64,000 bases of DNA from Ga0077555 sp046154645 (GTDB taxonomy: Bacteria > Pseudomonadota > Alphaproteobacteria > Rhizobiales > Hyphomicrobiaceae): positions 1 through 64,000 of the forward strand of contig JBJXDZ010000134.1 in the NCBI GenBank assembly GCA_046154645.1, given 5' to 3'. A model generated the notes under the pieces. The model was given only the letters and a program-made list of their open reading frames with translations. It was not told the DNA's origin and searched no databases. Both the position numbers and the translations under genes were made by a program. Of the stretch, positions 44,782-53,336 are shown piece after piece; the stretch's first letter is position 1; the number at the start of each line of letters is the position of its first letter.

Positions 44782-45129
44782 TCAGCTTTTGCCTGCGGCC
44801 GCCGTGCGCTCGCTTAGCAAGTGCATCGCATTGCCCAGTAGCGTAAAGGTCGCCAGCAGTGCAAGCCCGATCAGGACGATCAGCAAGATGATATCGGCCA
44901 ACGTTGGCGCACCGCGCAGCGACGAGGTCAAAAGCCCCACCACCATCATCGGCAGGCCACCAGCGGCAAGCATCGCAACATTGTAGAGCGAGCCCATTTT
45001 CTCGCGCAGCGCTGCCAGAGCGCCAGCATTGGTGTCCGCATGCTGCGAATTGAAACCTGCGAGAACGAGGGCGCCGACGATCAAGCCAAATGCCAACGCG
45101 TAGATCAGATCGATGAGGGTAAAAGACAT
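44782..45129 (-). CDS. Small membrane protein, three helices
   Basis: A 115-residue protein with three predicted membrane segments (about 5-25 YALAFGLIVGALVLAGF; 50-68 VAMLAAGGLPMMVVGLL; 77-100 ADIILLIVLIGLALLATFTLL) and a short soluble link after the first. I do not recognise the family. It stands alone between a kinase-like gene and a DUF169 gene. Confidence 0.6.
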   Translation of the reverse strand: MSFTLIDLIYALAFGLIVGALVLAGFNSQHADTNAGALAALREKMGSLYNVAMLAAGGLPMMVVGLLTSSLRGAPTLADIILLIVLIGLALLATFTLLGNAMHLLSERTAAAGKS

Positions 45130-45314
45130 CGAGGCATCCCTTCAACGGAGGCATACCAGTCCGCGAATTCGAACAAAGTAGCGCCCCCTGCCAGTTGCCG
45201 CAAGGTGGCCCTGACGACAGATGGCCATGGCGCATCTTAGCTGCCGCCGTTGACCAGCGCCGCGTTCCCGCGCACGTTCAGGGCAACAACAACGCGCCCA
45301 ACCGGAGGCCCCCC

Positions 45315-46088
45315 ATGTCCATGCTCGATCTTCCCCGCATCTCAGCCGACCTCGAGCGGATCCTGAAGCTGCGCAATCCCCCATTTGGCATGAAGCTGTT
45401 CGAGAGCGCGGCCGAGATGGAGGCGATCCCGCGCATTCGTCGACCGAAGAACGTGCACACGCTGGATCAGTTGGTGGCGCAGGCAGCCCGCCTCGGCTGG
45501 ACAGTCGGCGTCACCGGCGACAACCTGGTTGGTGCCCAGTGCCGGGCCGTGGTCGGTCTCGGCAACTCCAAGACGCCGGAGTGGGCCAGTGGCAAGGCGA
45601 CGTTCGGCGTCTGGCACGGGACGCTGGAAGATGCGGCGGCGCGACAAGCGGCCCTCGATTGCGTGCCCGATGGCAAGTATCAGGGCCTCGCCATTTCCCC
45701 GCTCGCCGCCGGCCGCCTTGATCCCCCCGACATCGCGCTCTTCTACGCTACGCCCGGCGCCATGATGTATTTCATCAATGGCCTGCAATACGTCGGCTAC
45801 AAGAAGTTCGACTGGGGCGTGGTCGGTGAGACCGCCTGCGCCGACAGCTGGGGGCGTGCGCTATCCAAGCGCGAGGCCTCGCTGTCGATCCCGTGCTTTG
45901 CCGAGCGGCGCTACGGTGGCGTGCTCGACGACGAGATGCTGATGGCGCTGCCGCCGGAGCAACTCGACAAGGCCATCAAGGGCATGGAGCAGCTGGCCAA
46001 GAACGGCCTGCGCTATCCGTTCCCGCAATACGGCATCCAGATGGACGTCCGCGAAGGCATGGCGCGCAGTTATCCGGATCGGAAGTGA
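45315..46088 (+). CDS. DUF169 domain protein
   Basis: The 257-residue protein fits DUF169: a start with LERILKLRNPPFGMKLFE, a Cys-containing middle (NLVGAQCRAVVGLGN), PDIALFYATPGAMMYFINGLQY, and the conserved ADSWGRALSKREASLSIPCFAERRYGGVLDDEM. The family's function is unknown; conserved cysteines near 76 and 192 suggest metal or Fe-S binding. Starts at 45315 or 45321 are both possible. Confidence 0.85.
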   Translation: MSMLDLPRISADLERILKLRNPPFGMKLFESAAEMEAIPRIRRPKNVHTLDQLVAQAARLGWTVGVTGDNLVGAQCRAVVGLGNSKTPEWASGKATFGVWHGTLEDAAARQAALDCVPDGKYQGLAISPLAAGRLDPPDIALFYATPGAMMYFINGLQYVGYKKFDWGVVGETACADSWGRALSKREASLSIPCFAERRYGGVLDDEMLMALPPEQLDKAIKGMEQLAKNGLRYPFPQYGIQMDVREGMARSYPDRK

Positions 46089-46156
46089 AGGGATCAGGCA
46101 CCAGGGGATCGCAGGGGCGACGCCACGCAAGGCCGTGTGCCTCGCCATCCTCCCGT

Positions 46157-46453
46157 TCAGCCTTTCTTGCCGAAGCTGGCAAAGGTCGGGCAACCGGACT
46201 TGAGCTCTTTGGTCAACTGGTCGAGGCTGCCGCTATCGGGGCCTCCTTGCTTGCTCAGCGATTTGCTCAGCCGATCGACGGTGTCGGCCACCTGCGCCTT
46301 GGTCAGGATGCCGGACTGCTCCGCCGTACTGGTCAGCGCGCAGGCGATGCGAATGCCTTCGAGCGCCGTCGAGGCACCGCGCCAGGCAAGGCCGCCACAC
46401 GAGCCCAGCACCAGTGCGATCAAGGACAGAACGACGACCCAAACGGTCTTCAT
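46157..46453 (-). CDS. Small membrane-anchored cysteine protein, paralogue 1
   Basis: A 98-residue protein with one N-terminal hydrophobic segment (VWVVVLSLIALVLGSCGG; the Cys could be a lipobox). A helical domain follows: IACALTSTAEQSGILTKAQVADTVDRLSKSL, ending LKSGCPTF. It resembles the next upstream gene across its whole length (AC-L---AE--G-L----AD--DRL--S, terminal CP), so the two are tandem paralogues. The function is unknown. Confidence 0.65.
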   Translation of the reverse strand: MKTVWVVVLSLIALVLGSCGGLAWRGASTALEGIRIACALTSTAEQSGILTKAQVADTVDRLSKSLSKQGGPDSGSLDQLTKELKSGCPTFASFGKKG

Positions 46454-46493
46454 GATTGCCTCCTGAAGGAACTTGCATGACGCGCGCAGCGCC

Positions 46494-46754
46494 TCAGATT
46501 TTCGGGCATTCCGTCTTAAGCTTGACGGCATCGGCCTTGTCGTTGGCGCTGAGCTCTTTGCTCTGCACCAGGCGATCGATCAGGTCGGCGCGTTTGGCAG
46601 CATTGAGGTGACCGGCTTTTTCGGCCTCCGAGAGAACCTGGCAGGCGACGGCGAGCGTCAGCACCGGCCCCGTCGATCGCACCAGGACGTTACCCAGCAC
46701 CGCGCCGACAACAAGGGAGCCGAGAATGGTGAGCCAAGCATAAAGTGCACGCAT
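46494..46754 (-). CDS. Small membrane-anchored cysteine protein, paralogue 2
   Basis: An 86-residue protein with an N-terminal membrane segment (LYAWLTILGSLVVGAVLGNVLV) and a short helical domain (VACQVLSEAEKAGHLNAAKRADLIDRLVQS...LKTECPKI). Two conserved Cys are shared with the downstream paralogue 40 bases away on the same strand. It is probably in the same transcript. The family is unrecognised. Confidence 0.65.
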   Translation of the reverse strand: MRALYAWLTILGSLVVGAVLGNVLVRSTGPVLTLAVACQVLSEAEKAGHLNAAKRADLIDRLVQSKELSANDKADAVKLKTECPKI

Positions 46755-46798
46755 GATTGCATCATCTCCCTATGGGGCGCGATCGCGCAGCCGTTCGG

Positions 46799-47248
46799 TC
46801 AGCGCCGATACTGCACGAAAACCGACTTGGTTGCCATCTGATCATAAAGGCCGCGGGCGCGATAGTTGAACTCCTGCGTCATCCAGTAGGTGCGCGTGCA
46901 TTGGCGACGGTCGGCTTCCGCGTAGACCGCCTCGATCAGGGCCCGCCCGATACCTTTGGCGCGCAATTGTGGCTCGACGAAGAGATCCTCGAGATAGCAG
47001 TAGTGGGTCGGCGACCAGGTGGAGCGGTGGAACAGCACATGCGCGAGGCCGACCGGCACGTCGTCAGGGCCGACCGCCACAAGTGCCAAATGGAAATCCG
47101 GCGCTCGCACCAGCAATCGCTGCCACGTCAACTCGATGACATCGTCGGCGACCGTCGCCTTATAGAAGGTGATGTAGCCCTTGAAGAGCTCGAGCCAGCG
47201 GGCCTTGTCCTTGGCCTCGAGGGAGCGCACACGAATGTCGTTGGGCAT
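46799..47248 (-). CDS. GNAT-family N-acetyltransferase
   Basis: A 149-residue acetyltransferase with the acetyl-CoA-binding motif RAKGIGRALIEAVYAEAD (Q/RxxGxG/A) after the YLEDLFVEP strand, and the C-terminal helix GLYDQMATKSVFVQY. It transfers acetyl from acetyl-CoA to an amine; the substrate is unknown. It follows mgtE on the same strand after 45 bases, but no functional link is evident. The ATG at 47248 is preferred over a start nine codons upstream. Confidence 0.87.
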   Translation of the reverse strand: MPNDIRVRSLEAKDKARWLELFKGYITFYKATVADDVIELTWQRLLVRAPDFHLALVAVGPDDVPVGLAHVLFHRSTWSPTHYCYLEDLFVEPQLRAKGIGRALIEAVYAEADRRQCTRTYWMTQEFNYRARGLYDQMATKSVFVQYRR

Positions 47249-47293
47249 GGCACGAACGGATCCTTCCTGGGGCAACGGCTGCGGGTGGGCCGA

Positions 47294-48673
47294 TTACAGC
47301 AGAAACAGCGTTGCCAGGCCAAGGAATGAAAAGAACCCCACGACATCGGTCACCGTCGTCACGAACACGCCTGACGACACCGCCGGGTCATAGTCGAAGT
47401 GGTTGAGCAACAGCGGTACCAGAATGCCGGCCAGCGCCGCCGCCACCAGGTTAAAGATCATGGCTGCGCCGATGACGAGGCCAAGCTTGCCGGCGCCAAA
47501 CCAGACCACGACCACGGCGGCCAAAACGGTGGCGAACAACAGGCCGTTGATCAAGCCCACGGAGGCCTCGCGCAGGATCACCCGGCTGGCGTTGACGGGA
47601 CCAAGCTCGTTGGTGGCCAGGGCACGGACGGCGACGGCCATAGTTTGCGTTCCGGCATTGCCGCCCATCGAGGCGACGATCGGCATCAGCACGGCCAGCG
47701 CCACCATCTGCTCGATGGAGGCGTCGAACAGCTTGATCACGGATGAGGCGAGGACCGCCGTGCCGAGGTTGATCAGCAGCCACAGGAAGCGGCTGCGCAC
47801 GGTCTCGACCACGCTGTCGGCCAGGCTTTCGTCGCCGACACCGGCGAGGAAGCGCAGATCCTCTTCCGTTTCCTCCTCGATGACCTCGACCACGTCATCG
47901 ACGGTGACGACGCCGACGAGGCGATTGTTGGCATCGACGACCGGCGCGGACTTCAGGTCATAGCGCTCGAACTGGCGCGCCATCTCTTCCTGGTCGGCCG
48001 TGGCAAGCACCACCTGCCGCTCGCGGTCCATCAGTCCTTCGATGCCAACGTCCCGCTTCGAGCGCAGCACGCGGCTAAGATCGACGCTGCCGACGACGCG
48101 GTAAGTCGGGTCGACAACGAAGATGTCCGAGAACGTCTCGGGCAGATCCTCAGTCTCGCGCATGTGATCGATCACCTGGCCCACGGTCCAGAACGGGGGC
48201 ACGGCGACGAAGTCCGTCTGCATCAGACGGCCGGCAGTCTCCTCCGGGTACTCGAGGTTCTTTTCGAGCGCAGCGCGGTCGCTCGAGGAAATCTGCGACA
48301 GCACCTCCTGCTTGTCGGCTTCCTCGAGGCTTTCGATGACATAGGCAGCATCGTCCGTGTCAAGTTGTGACACGGCATCGGCCAGCACCTCGTTGGGCAG
48401 GTCCTCGGACAGCTGATCGCGGACGCCCTCATCGACCTCGGACAGCACCTCCGGATCGAAGCCAGCGCCCAGCATCTCGATGACGGCGACGCGCTCATCG
48501 GGTGTCAGTAGTGTCAGCAGGGCTGCGAGATCGGGCGCCTTGAGATCGCCGGCAATGCTGCGCACGGCGGCGCGGTCGCCAGCGGCGACGGCATCCGAAA
48601 GGGCCGCCACCTGTTCGGCATTCTGCTCGGTGCCCTGGACCACTTGGTCGATGGCGGGAGCGCCGTCGTGCAT
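47294..48673 (-). CDS. mgtE: Magnesium transporter MgtE
   Basis: The 459-residue protein has the full MgtE architecture: an acidic N-domain (about 1-135; LTPDERVAVIEMLGAG), two CBS domains (about 140-260; VPPFWTVGQVIDHMRE and LVGVVTVDDVVEVI) that sense Mg2+, a plug helix, and five membrane helices with the pore signature PIVASMGGNAGTQTMAVAVRA. It imports Mg2+ and closes when cytosolic Mg2+ is high. The ATG at 48673 starts the acidic domain. Confidence 0.96.
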   Translation of the reverse strand: MHDGAPAIDQVVQGTEQNAEQVAALSDAVAAGDRAAVRSIAGDLKAPDLAALLTLLTPDERVAVIEMLGAGFDPEVLSEVDEGVRDQLSEDLPNEVLADAVSQLDTDDAAYVIESLEEADKQEVLSQISSSDRAALEKNLEYPEETAGRLMQTDFVAVPPFWTVGQVIDHMRETEDLPETFSDIFVVDPTYRVVGSVDLSRVLRSKRDVGIEGLMDRERQVVLATADQEEMARQFERYDLKSAPVVDANNRLVGVVTVDDVVEVIEEETEEDLRFLAGVGDESLADSVVETVRSRFLWLLINLGTAVLASSVIKLFDASIEQMVALAVLMPIVASMGGNAGTQTMAVAVRALATNELGPVNASRVILREASVGLINGLLFATVLAAVVVVWFGAGKLGLVIGAAMIFNLVAAALAGILVPLLLNHFDYDPAVSSGVFVTTVTDVVGFFSFLGLATLFLL

Positions 48674-48949
48674 GGGTGTCGTGCTCCCTCGGGAAGGGTC
48701 TGGCGCCGCCGCCTCGTGTTGCCTCAGTTCCCCGGCCTCAGGGGCGATGAGTCGTGCCCATATCACAAGCTCCGCCCCAGGGCACGCGACAACGCGCCCG
48801 ACGGATGACAAAGCGTCGCCCCGATCTCGTGTTGCTTCTTGCCATAATCAGTTTCTAAGGTTCGCCGAAACAATGCGTGCCGGGTCGACAACGACGGGCA
48901 CGGCAACGGGCGAACGCCGGGTGGGGCAAACGCCGCCAAAGGAGCTGCA

Positions 48950-50044
48950 TTGGGCCGGTTCTCACTTTCGACGGCACGCCGACGAACAACGGCAGCGCTG
49001 GCTTTGGCGGCAGCGGGGGCCGTAGCCGTGCTGTGGGCCGATGCCAACGCACAAAGCGGCGGGCAATGCGACCCCAACGCCATCGGTCTCGCACGGACCC
49101 ACGAAATCGACACCAAGGGCGGGCCGAAGTTTGGTGCCAACCAGTATCCCGGCCGCGAGTTCCTGAAAGCCGGCGAAGTCGTGCTGACCTTCGACGACGG
49201 CCCGCACAAGACGCTCACCCCGCCCATTCTGGAGGTCCTGGCCGCTCACTGCACCAAGGCGACATTCTTCATGGTCGGGCGCCGGGCCTTGCATCACCCC
49301 GAGGTGGTGCGGGACGTGGCGCGGCGCGGACATACCATCGGCACGCATACCTGGACGCACCAGGACCAGGCCAAGATCACGCCGGAGGAAGCCAAGGCTG
49401 AGCTTGAGCTTGGCATCAGCGGCGTGCAGCGGGCGCTGGGCCAACCGGCGGCGCCGTTCTTCCGATTTCCCTATCTGAGCGATCCCGGCGCCTCGCAGGC
49501 GCATCTGCGCGCGCGCAATACCGGGATGTTCTCGATCGATGTCGATTCCTACGATTTCAAGACGCGCAGTCCGACGGTGGTCATTCGCAACGTCATGCAG
49601 CAACTGACGGCGAAGGGCCGCGGCATCATTCTATTCCATGACATACAACCGTCGACGGCGGGTGCCCTCAATCAGTTGTTGGTCGAGATGAAGGCCAAGG
49701 GCTTCCGGGTGGTCCACATCGTGCCGCGACAAACGCAGGTGACGCTGGCCGAGTACGATCGCCGGGTGGCGACGGCCGGGGGACCGCAGTTCGCCTCGCT
49801 GGCGCCGCCAGTGGCGCAGCGTGGCGTCGTGTCGCCCTATTGGGAGGTGCGCATCTTCGAGAAGGCCGGCCAGCCGCCGCGTGTGCTCCAGCAGGCCCGG
49901 CCCGAGGCAGGCATGGGGAGCGGACCGCCGCCAACCGCCGTTTCAGGCCCGCGCCCGGAACAGGGGCCACCCACCGCCAATGCGCCCCGCGCACCCCGCG
50001 CCCCCCAGCGAGACTGGCAGACGCAGACGTTTGGCGGTCACTAG
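48950..50044 (+). CDS. Polysaccharide deacetylase (NodB domain), exported, copy 1
   Basis: The 364-residue protein starts at a TTG (48950) with GGAG seven bases upstream. It has a signal peptide (hydrophobic 15-31, ANAQ). The NodB domain has the catalytic TFDDGPH near 80, the metal-site GTHTWTH near 130, FRFPYLSD and ILFHDIQ near 220, all intact. The C-terminal third is Pro/Ala/Gln-rich. It probably removes N-acetyl groups from cell-wall or extracellular polysaccharide. It is a tandem paralogue of the next gene. Confidence 0.9.
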   Translation: MGRFSLSTARRRTTAALALAAAGAVAVLWADANAQSGGQCDPNAIGLARTHEIDTKGGPKFGANQYPGREFLKAGEVVLTFDDGPHKTLTPPILEVLAAHCTKATFFMVGRRALHHPEVVRDVARRGHTIGTHTWTHQDQAKITPEEAKAELELGISGVQRALGQPAAPFFRFPYLSDPGASQAHLRARNTGMFSIDVDSYDFKTRSPTVVIRNVMQQLTAKGRGIILFHDIQPSTAGALNQLLVEMKAKGFRVVHIVPRQTQVTLAEYDRRVATAGGPQFASLAPPVAQRGVVSPYWEVRIFEKAGQPPRVLQQARPEAGMGSGPPPTAVSGPRPEQGPPTANAPRAPRAPQRDWQTQTFGGH

Positions 50045-50191
50045 CATCGCGGCCGGTCGGCCACAGCGCACGATAAAGATCGCTGGCTGAGCAAGCCCCC
50101 CTTGAAGACCAGTATCGCGGCCGTGCTATGAGCCGGCGCAGCTGTGCCGTGGCGTTCCGATTCCCCGTGCTCACTCCCCGTGGAGACTGGA

Positions 50192-51541
50192 ATGCCCATC
50201 TCGCTTGCGGCCCGCGCGGCTGCTGCCGTTGCACTGCTATATGCGACCGGTGTCGTGCCCGCTGCGGCGTGCACCCACTCCGGCCGCGGTCTCGGCGTCG
50301 CGCGCATCGTCGAGGTCGATGCCACGGGCGGACCCGTCTTCGGTCTCATCACCAAGCAGCGCAAAGAGAACCGCTTCCTCGGCCCCAAAGAAGCTGTGCT
50401 CACCTTCGATGACGGTCCGCTGCCCGGCGTCACCCGCTCGATTCTCGATACGCTCGATCAGTTCTGCACCAAGGCGACGTTCTTCTCCGTCGGCCGCATG
50501 GCGGTGGCCTATCCGGAAAGCATCCGCGATATCCTCAAGCGCGGGCACACGCTCGGGACGCACACATGGTCGCATCCCATGAGCCTGCCGCGGCTCTCCC
50601 AGAAGCAGGCGCGCGACCAGATCGAGAGCGGCTTTGCCGCGGTGTCGCTGGCGGCGGGGCAGCCGATCGCGCCGTTCTTCCGCTTTCCCGGATTGAATGA
50701 TTCGAGCGCGCTGGTGCAGCATCTCAGCCAACGCAACATTGCCACCTTCACCGTCGATGTGGTCTCCAACGATAGCTACATTGCCGATACCCAACGTCTG
50801 ATCGACCGCACGCTGGCACAGCTCGAGGAGCACCAGGGCGGCATCATGCTCTTCCACGACATCAAGCATCAGACGGCGCGGGCGCTGCCGGCGATCCTCT
50901 CGGAGATGAAGCGGCGCGGCTATACGATCGTGCACATGAGGTCGAAGCATCCGTTCGTGGCCGAGCCGCAGTATGTGGCGGCGGTCAGCGAGCATGTCGC
51001 GGCCAAGAAGCTCGGTCCGCAGAAGCCGGCGCTGGTGGCGATTGTCGAGCAGCCTGCTGCGCCGGCACCCAAGGAGGTGGCGGCCGTCGAACCGGTGGCG
51101 CCGCGCCAGCCAGGGCCGGCAACCACCAGCGAGACACCGGCGGTGCATGTGTCGCCAACCAAGCCGGACGTGACAGCACGTGATGCAACCAAGCCGGATA
51201 TCCCATCGGAGGCCTTGGCCAAAGCCGCGCCGGTGGCCGCCGCTTCCGCGCCCGAGGTGCCGCCCGTCGCACGGCCTGTGGCGCGTGCCGCTGCGCCGCG
51301 GCCGACGCCAGCTGCGGCGCCTGCCGTGCCGTTGCCCGCAACGCCGCCCCCACAGATAGCGGCGAACCCGCAGCCGTCCGTCAATCAGATCGAGGTTGTC
51401 GCCGGCGCTTATCCGAACAAGCCCGCAGCCAAGCCGCCGGTTCCTGCCGTGCCGCCGCCAGTCGCAGTGCAGCGCACCTCGTCGCCGGAGCGGTCCTGGC
51501 AGGAGGTCTATCGCCAGCGCGCGCAGGAAGCCGGCAACTGA
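50192..51541 (+). CDS. Polysaccharide deacetylase (NodB domain), exported, copy 2
   Basis: The 449-residue protein has a signal peptide (MPISLAARAAAAVALLYATG, PAAA). Its NodB domain has TFDDGPLPG, GTHTWSHP, FRFPGLND and MLFHDIKH motifs, parallel to copy 1 (shared CTKATFF, VGRMA/VGRRA and RRGYTIVH-like parts). The last ~150 residues are a low-complexity Ala/Pro/Val tail, probably spanning the wall or periplasm. The ATG at 50192 begins the signal peptide. The two genes likely arose by duplication. Confidence 0.9.
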   Translation: MPISLAARAAAAVALLYATGVVPAAACTHSGRGLGVARIVEVDATGGPVFGLITKQRKENRFLGPKEAVLTFDDGPLPGVTRSILDTLDQFCTKATFFSVGRMAVAYPESIRDILKRGHTLGTHTWSHPMSLPRLSQKQARDQIESGFAAVSLAAGQPIAPFFRFPGLNDSSALVQHLSQRNIATFTVDVVSNDSYIADTQRLIDRTLAQLEEHQGGIMLFHDIKHQTARALPAILSEMKRRGYTIVHMRSKHPFVAEPQYVAAVSEHVAAKKLGPQKPALVAIVEQPAAPAPKEVAAVEPVAPRQPGPATTSETPAVHVSPTKPDVTARDATKPDIPSEALAKAAPVAAASAPEVPPVARPVARAAAPRPTPAAAPAVPLPATPPPQIAANPQPSVNQIEVVAGAYPNKPAAKPPVPAVPPPVAVQRTSSPERSWQEVYRQRAQEAGN

Positions 51542-51613
51542 ACCGGACCGCTTCCCCGCGCCTCTGGCGCCGCGCTAAGGTCGGCGGCGACAGACACGGG
51601 TGAGGAGGCTGCC

Positions 51614-52768
51614 ATGCTGTTTACAGCCGAGCACGAGGAACTGCGGCGCACGGTTCGCCGGTTCATCGATGCCGAGATCAACCCGCATGTCGATCAGTGG
51701 GAGGCGGCGGAAATATTCCCGGCCCATGCACTGTTCGGCAAGCTTGGCGCGCTGGGCCTGCTCGGGCTGACGAAACCTGAACGGGACGGCGGCCAGGGCC
51801 TTGATTATTCCTATGCCCTTGTGTTCGCCGAGGCGCTCGGGCATATCGACTGCGGCGGCATCCCGATGGCCATCGGCGTGCAGACCGACATGGCGACACC
51901 GGCACTCGCCAAGCACGGCAACGACGCGGTGCGGGCTGAATTCCTGAAGCCCTCGATCACGGGCGAGCGCGTCGCCTGCCTCGGCGTCTCGGAAACCGGC
52001 TCAGGCTCCGACGTGGCCTCGATCAAGACCTTCGCCAAGTCCGACGGCGACGACTACGTCATTTCGGGCGGCAAAATGTGGACCACCAACGGCACGCAGG
52101 CCGACTGGATGTGCCTGCTGGCGAACACGTCCCATGAGGGCGGCCCGCATCGCAACAAGACGCTGCTCTGCATGCCGATGCAGGCCAAGGGCGTGCAGGT
52201 AACGAAGCAGCTAAGAAAGCTCGGCATGTGGGCGTCCGACACGGCGCAGGTGTTCCTCGATGAGGTGCGGGTGCCCAAGCGCTTCCGCATCGGCGAGGAG
52301 GGCCAGGGCTTCCGCTACCAGATGCAGCAGTTCCAGGAGGAAAGACTCTGGGCTGGCGCCAACAAGTGTGGCGTGCTCGATCGCGTCATCGAGCATACGG
52401 TGCGCTATACGGGGGAGCGCCGCGCCTTTGGCCGCGCCATCTCCGACAATCAGGCCGTGCACTTTCGCTTGGCCGAATTGAAAACCGAGGTCGAGGCGCT
52501 GCGTGCCCTCACCTATCGCGCCGGCGAAGCCATGCTGGCGGGCGAGGACGTGACCATGCTGGCCTCGATGGCCAAGCTGAAGGCCGGCCGCGTCATGCGC
52601 GAGGTGACGGACGCTTGCCTGCAATACTGGGGTGGCGCCGGCTATCTCTGGGAAAGCCCGGTGGCGCGCGCCTATCGCGACGGTCGCCTCACCTCGATCG
52701 GCGGCGGCGCCGACGAGATCATGCTCACCATCATCGCCAAGGCCATGGGGACCTTGCCGAAGGGGTGA
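51614..52768 (+). CDS. Acyl-CoA dehydrogenase (second)
   Basis: A 384-residue acyl-CoA dehydrogenase. Visible are MLFTAEHEELRRTVRRFIDAEINPHVD, LGVSETGSGSDVASIKT at the flavin site, QLRKLGMWASDTAQVFLDEVRVPKRF, the catalytic-helix region, and the C-terminal QYWGGAGYLWESPVARAYRDGRLTSIGGGADEIM. Its closest relatives by these motifs are long-chain/citronellyl-type dehydrogenases (AtuD-like), but that is only a resemblance. It stands 72 bases after the deacetylase pair. Confidence 0.92.
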   Translation: MLFTAEHEELRRTVRRFIDAEINPHVDQWEAAEIFPAHALFGKLGALGLLGLTKPERDGGQGLDYSYALVFAEALGHIDCGGIPMAIGVQTDMATPALAKHGNDAVRAEFLKPSITGERVACLGVSETGSGSDVASIKTFAKSDGDDYVISGGKMWTTNGTQADWMCLLANTSHEGGPHRNKTLLCMPMQAKGVQVTKQLRKLGMWASDTAQVFLDEVRVPKRFRIGEEGQGFRYQMQQFQEERLWAGANKCGVLDRVIEHTVRYTGERRAFGRAISDNQAVHFRLAELKTEVEALRALTYRAGEAMLAGEDVTMLASMAKLKAGRVMREVTDACLQYWGGAGYLWESPVARAYRDGRLTSIGGGADEIMLTIIAKAMGTLPKG

Positions 52769-52926
52769 GGGTGGCGGAGTGCGGGGGCGCAAGTTCTGGG
52801 TCAAGCCTTCGGCAGCGACGCAACGTTCACCTGTATCGCCGCAAGGATTTGGGCTGCGGGCGGAACGCTGTCCCGATCCTCACGAACCGCCTGGGCCGCC
52901 CTTGGCGCAACCGCGATCCAGCCAGG

Positions 52927-53071
52927 GCGCGTTTCACTCCGGGATCTCGCCGTTAGAGGTGTGCCTGAGCCCGACCCAAGCGATCCCGGCTCTGCGTGAG
53001 GCGCACGTTCTTTTTGCGCCTTCAGTTGCCCAGTGCCAAGCGGCGCGTGCGCTCACTTCGGCCGGGAAGAC
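52927..53071 (+). repeat. Dispersed palindromic repeat, partial copy C1
   Basis: This lacks the left terminus: it begins in the middle of the element (GCGCGTTTCACTCCGGGATC at about 52927) and runs to CCGGGAAGAC (53062-53071). The block 52969-52998 matches, with a few changes, 43204-43232 and (inverted) copy A. It is followed by a decayed left-end fragment at about 53107 (GTTTTCCCGAAAGCCGCGCG). Confidence 0.72.
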
Positions 53072-53168
53072 AGAGAGGTGGGTTGGAGCCGAGAGCACCC
53101 ATTGCCGTTTTCCCGAAAGCCGCGCGGCGCACGCAACATTTTTTCTCAGCCCAATCACACCCCAATAT

Positions 53169-53278
53169 GTCTTCCCGGAGGCCGCGCGCTGGTTCCGACT
53201 CTGCCGGTGACTGCATGCGCTCAAGCGCGTGGCTATCCGGGATCCCGCCGGTTGCGGTATGCCTGAGCAGAACCCACA
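53169..53278 (+). repeat. Dispersed palindromic repeat, left half C2
   Basis: This runs from GTCTTCCCGG (53169-53178) through GCGCGTGGCTATCCGGGATC (about 53226-53245) to about 53278, and lacks the right terminus. Together with C1 it fills most of the 52769-53336 gap. No gene is supported in that gap; a terminator follows at 53284. Confidence 0.72.
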
Positions 53279-53283
53279 ACGGC

Positions 53284-53313
53284 AAAGGGCCGGATCGCGA
53301 GATCCGGCCCTTT
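53284..53313 (-). terminator. Rho-independent terminator of the RibA-like gene
   Basis: AAAGGGCCGGATC (53284-53296) pairs perfectly with GATCCGGCCCTTT (53301-53313) around GCGA. It sits 23 bases beyond the stop of the minus-strand RibA-like gene. Read on the minus strand the stem ends in TTT. The palindrome works in both directions. Confidence 0.88.
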
Positions 53314-53336
53314 GGCGATTGCCTTGTGGCGCTGGC

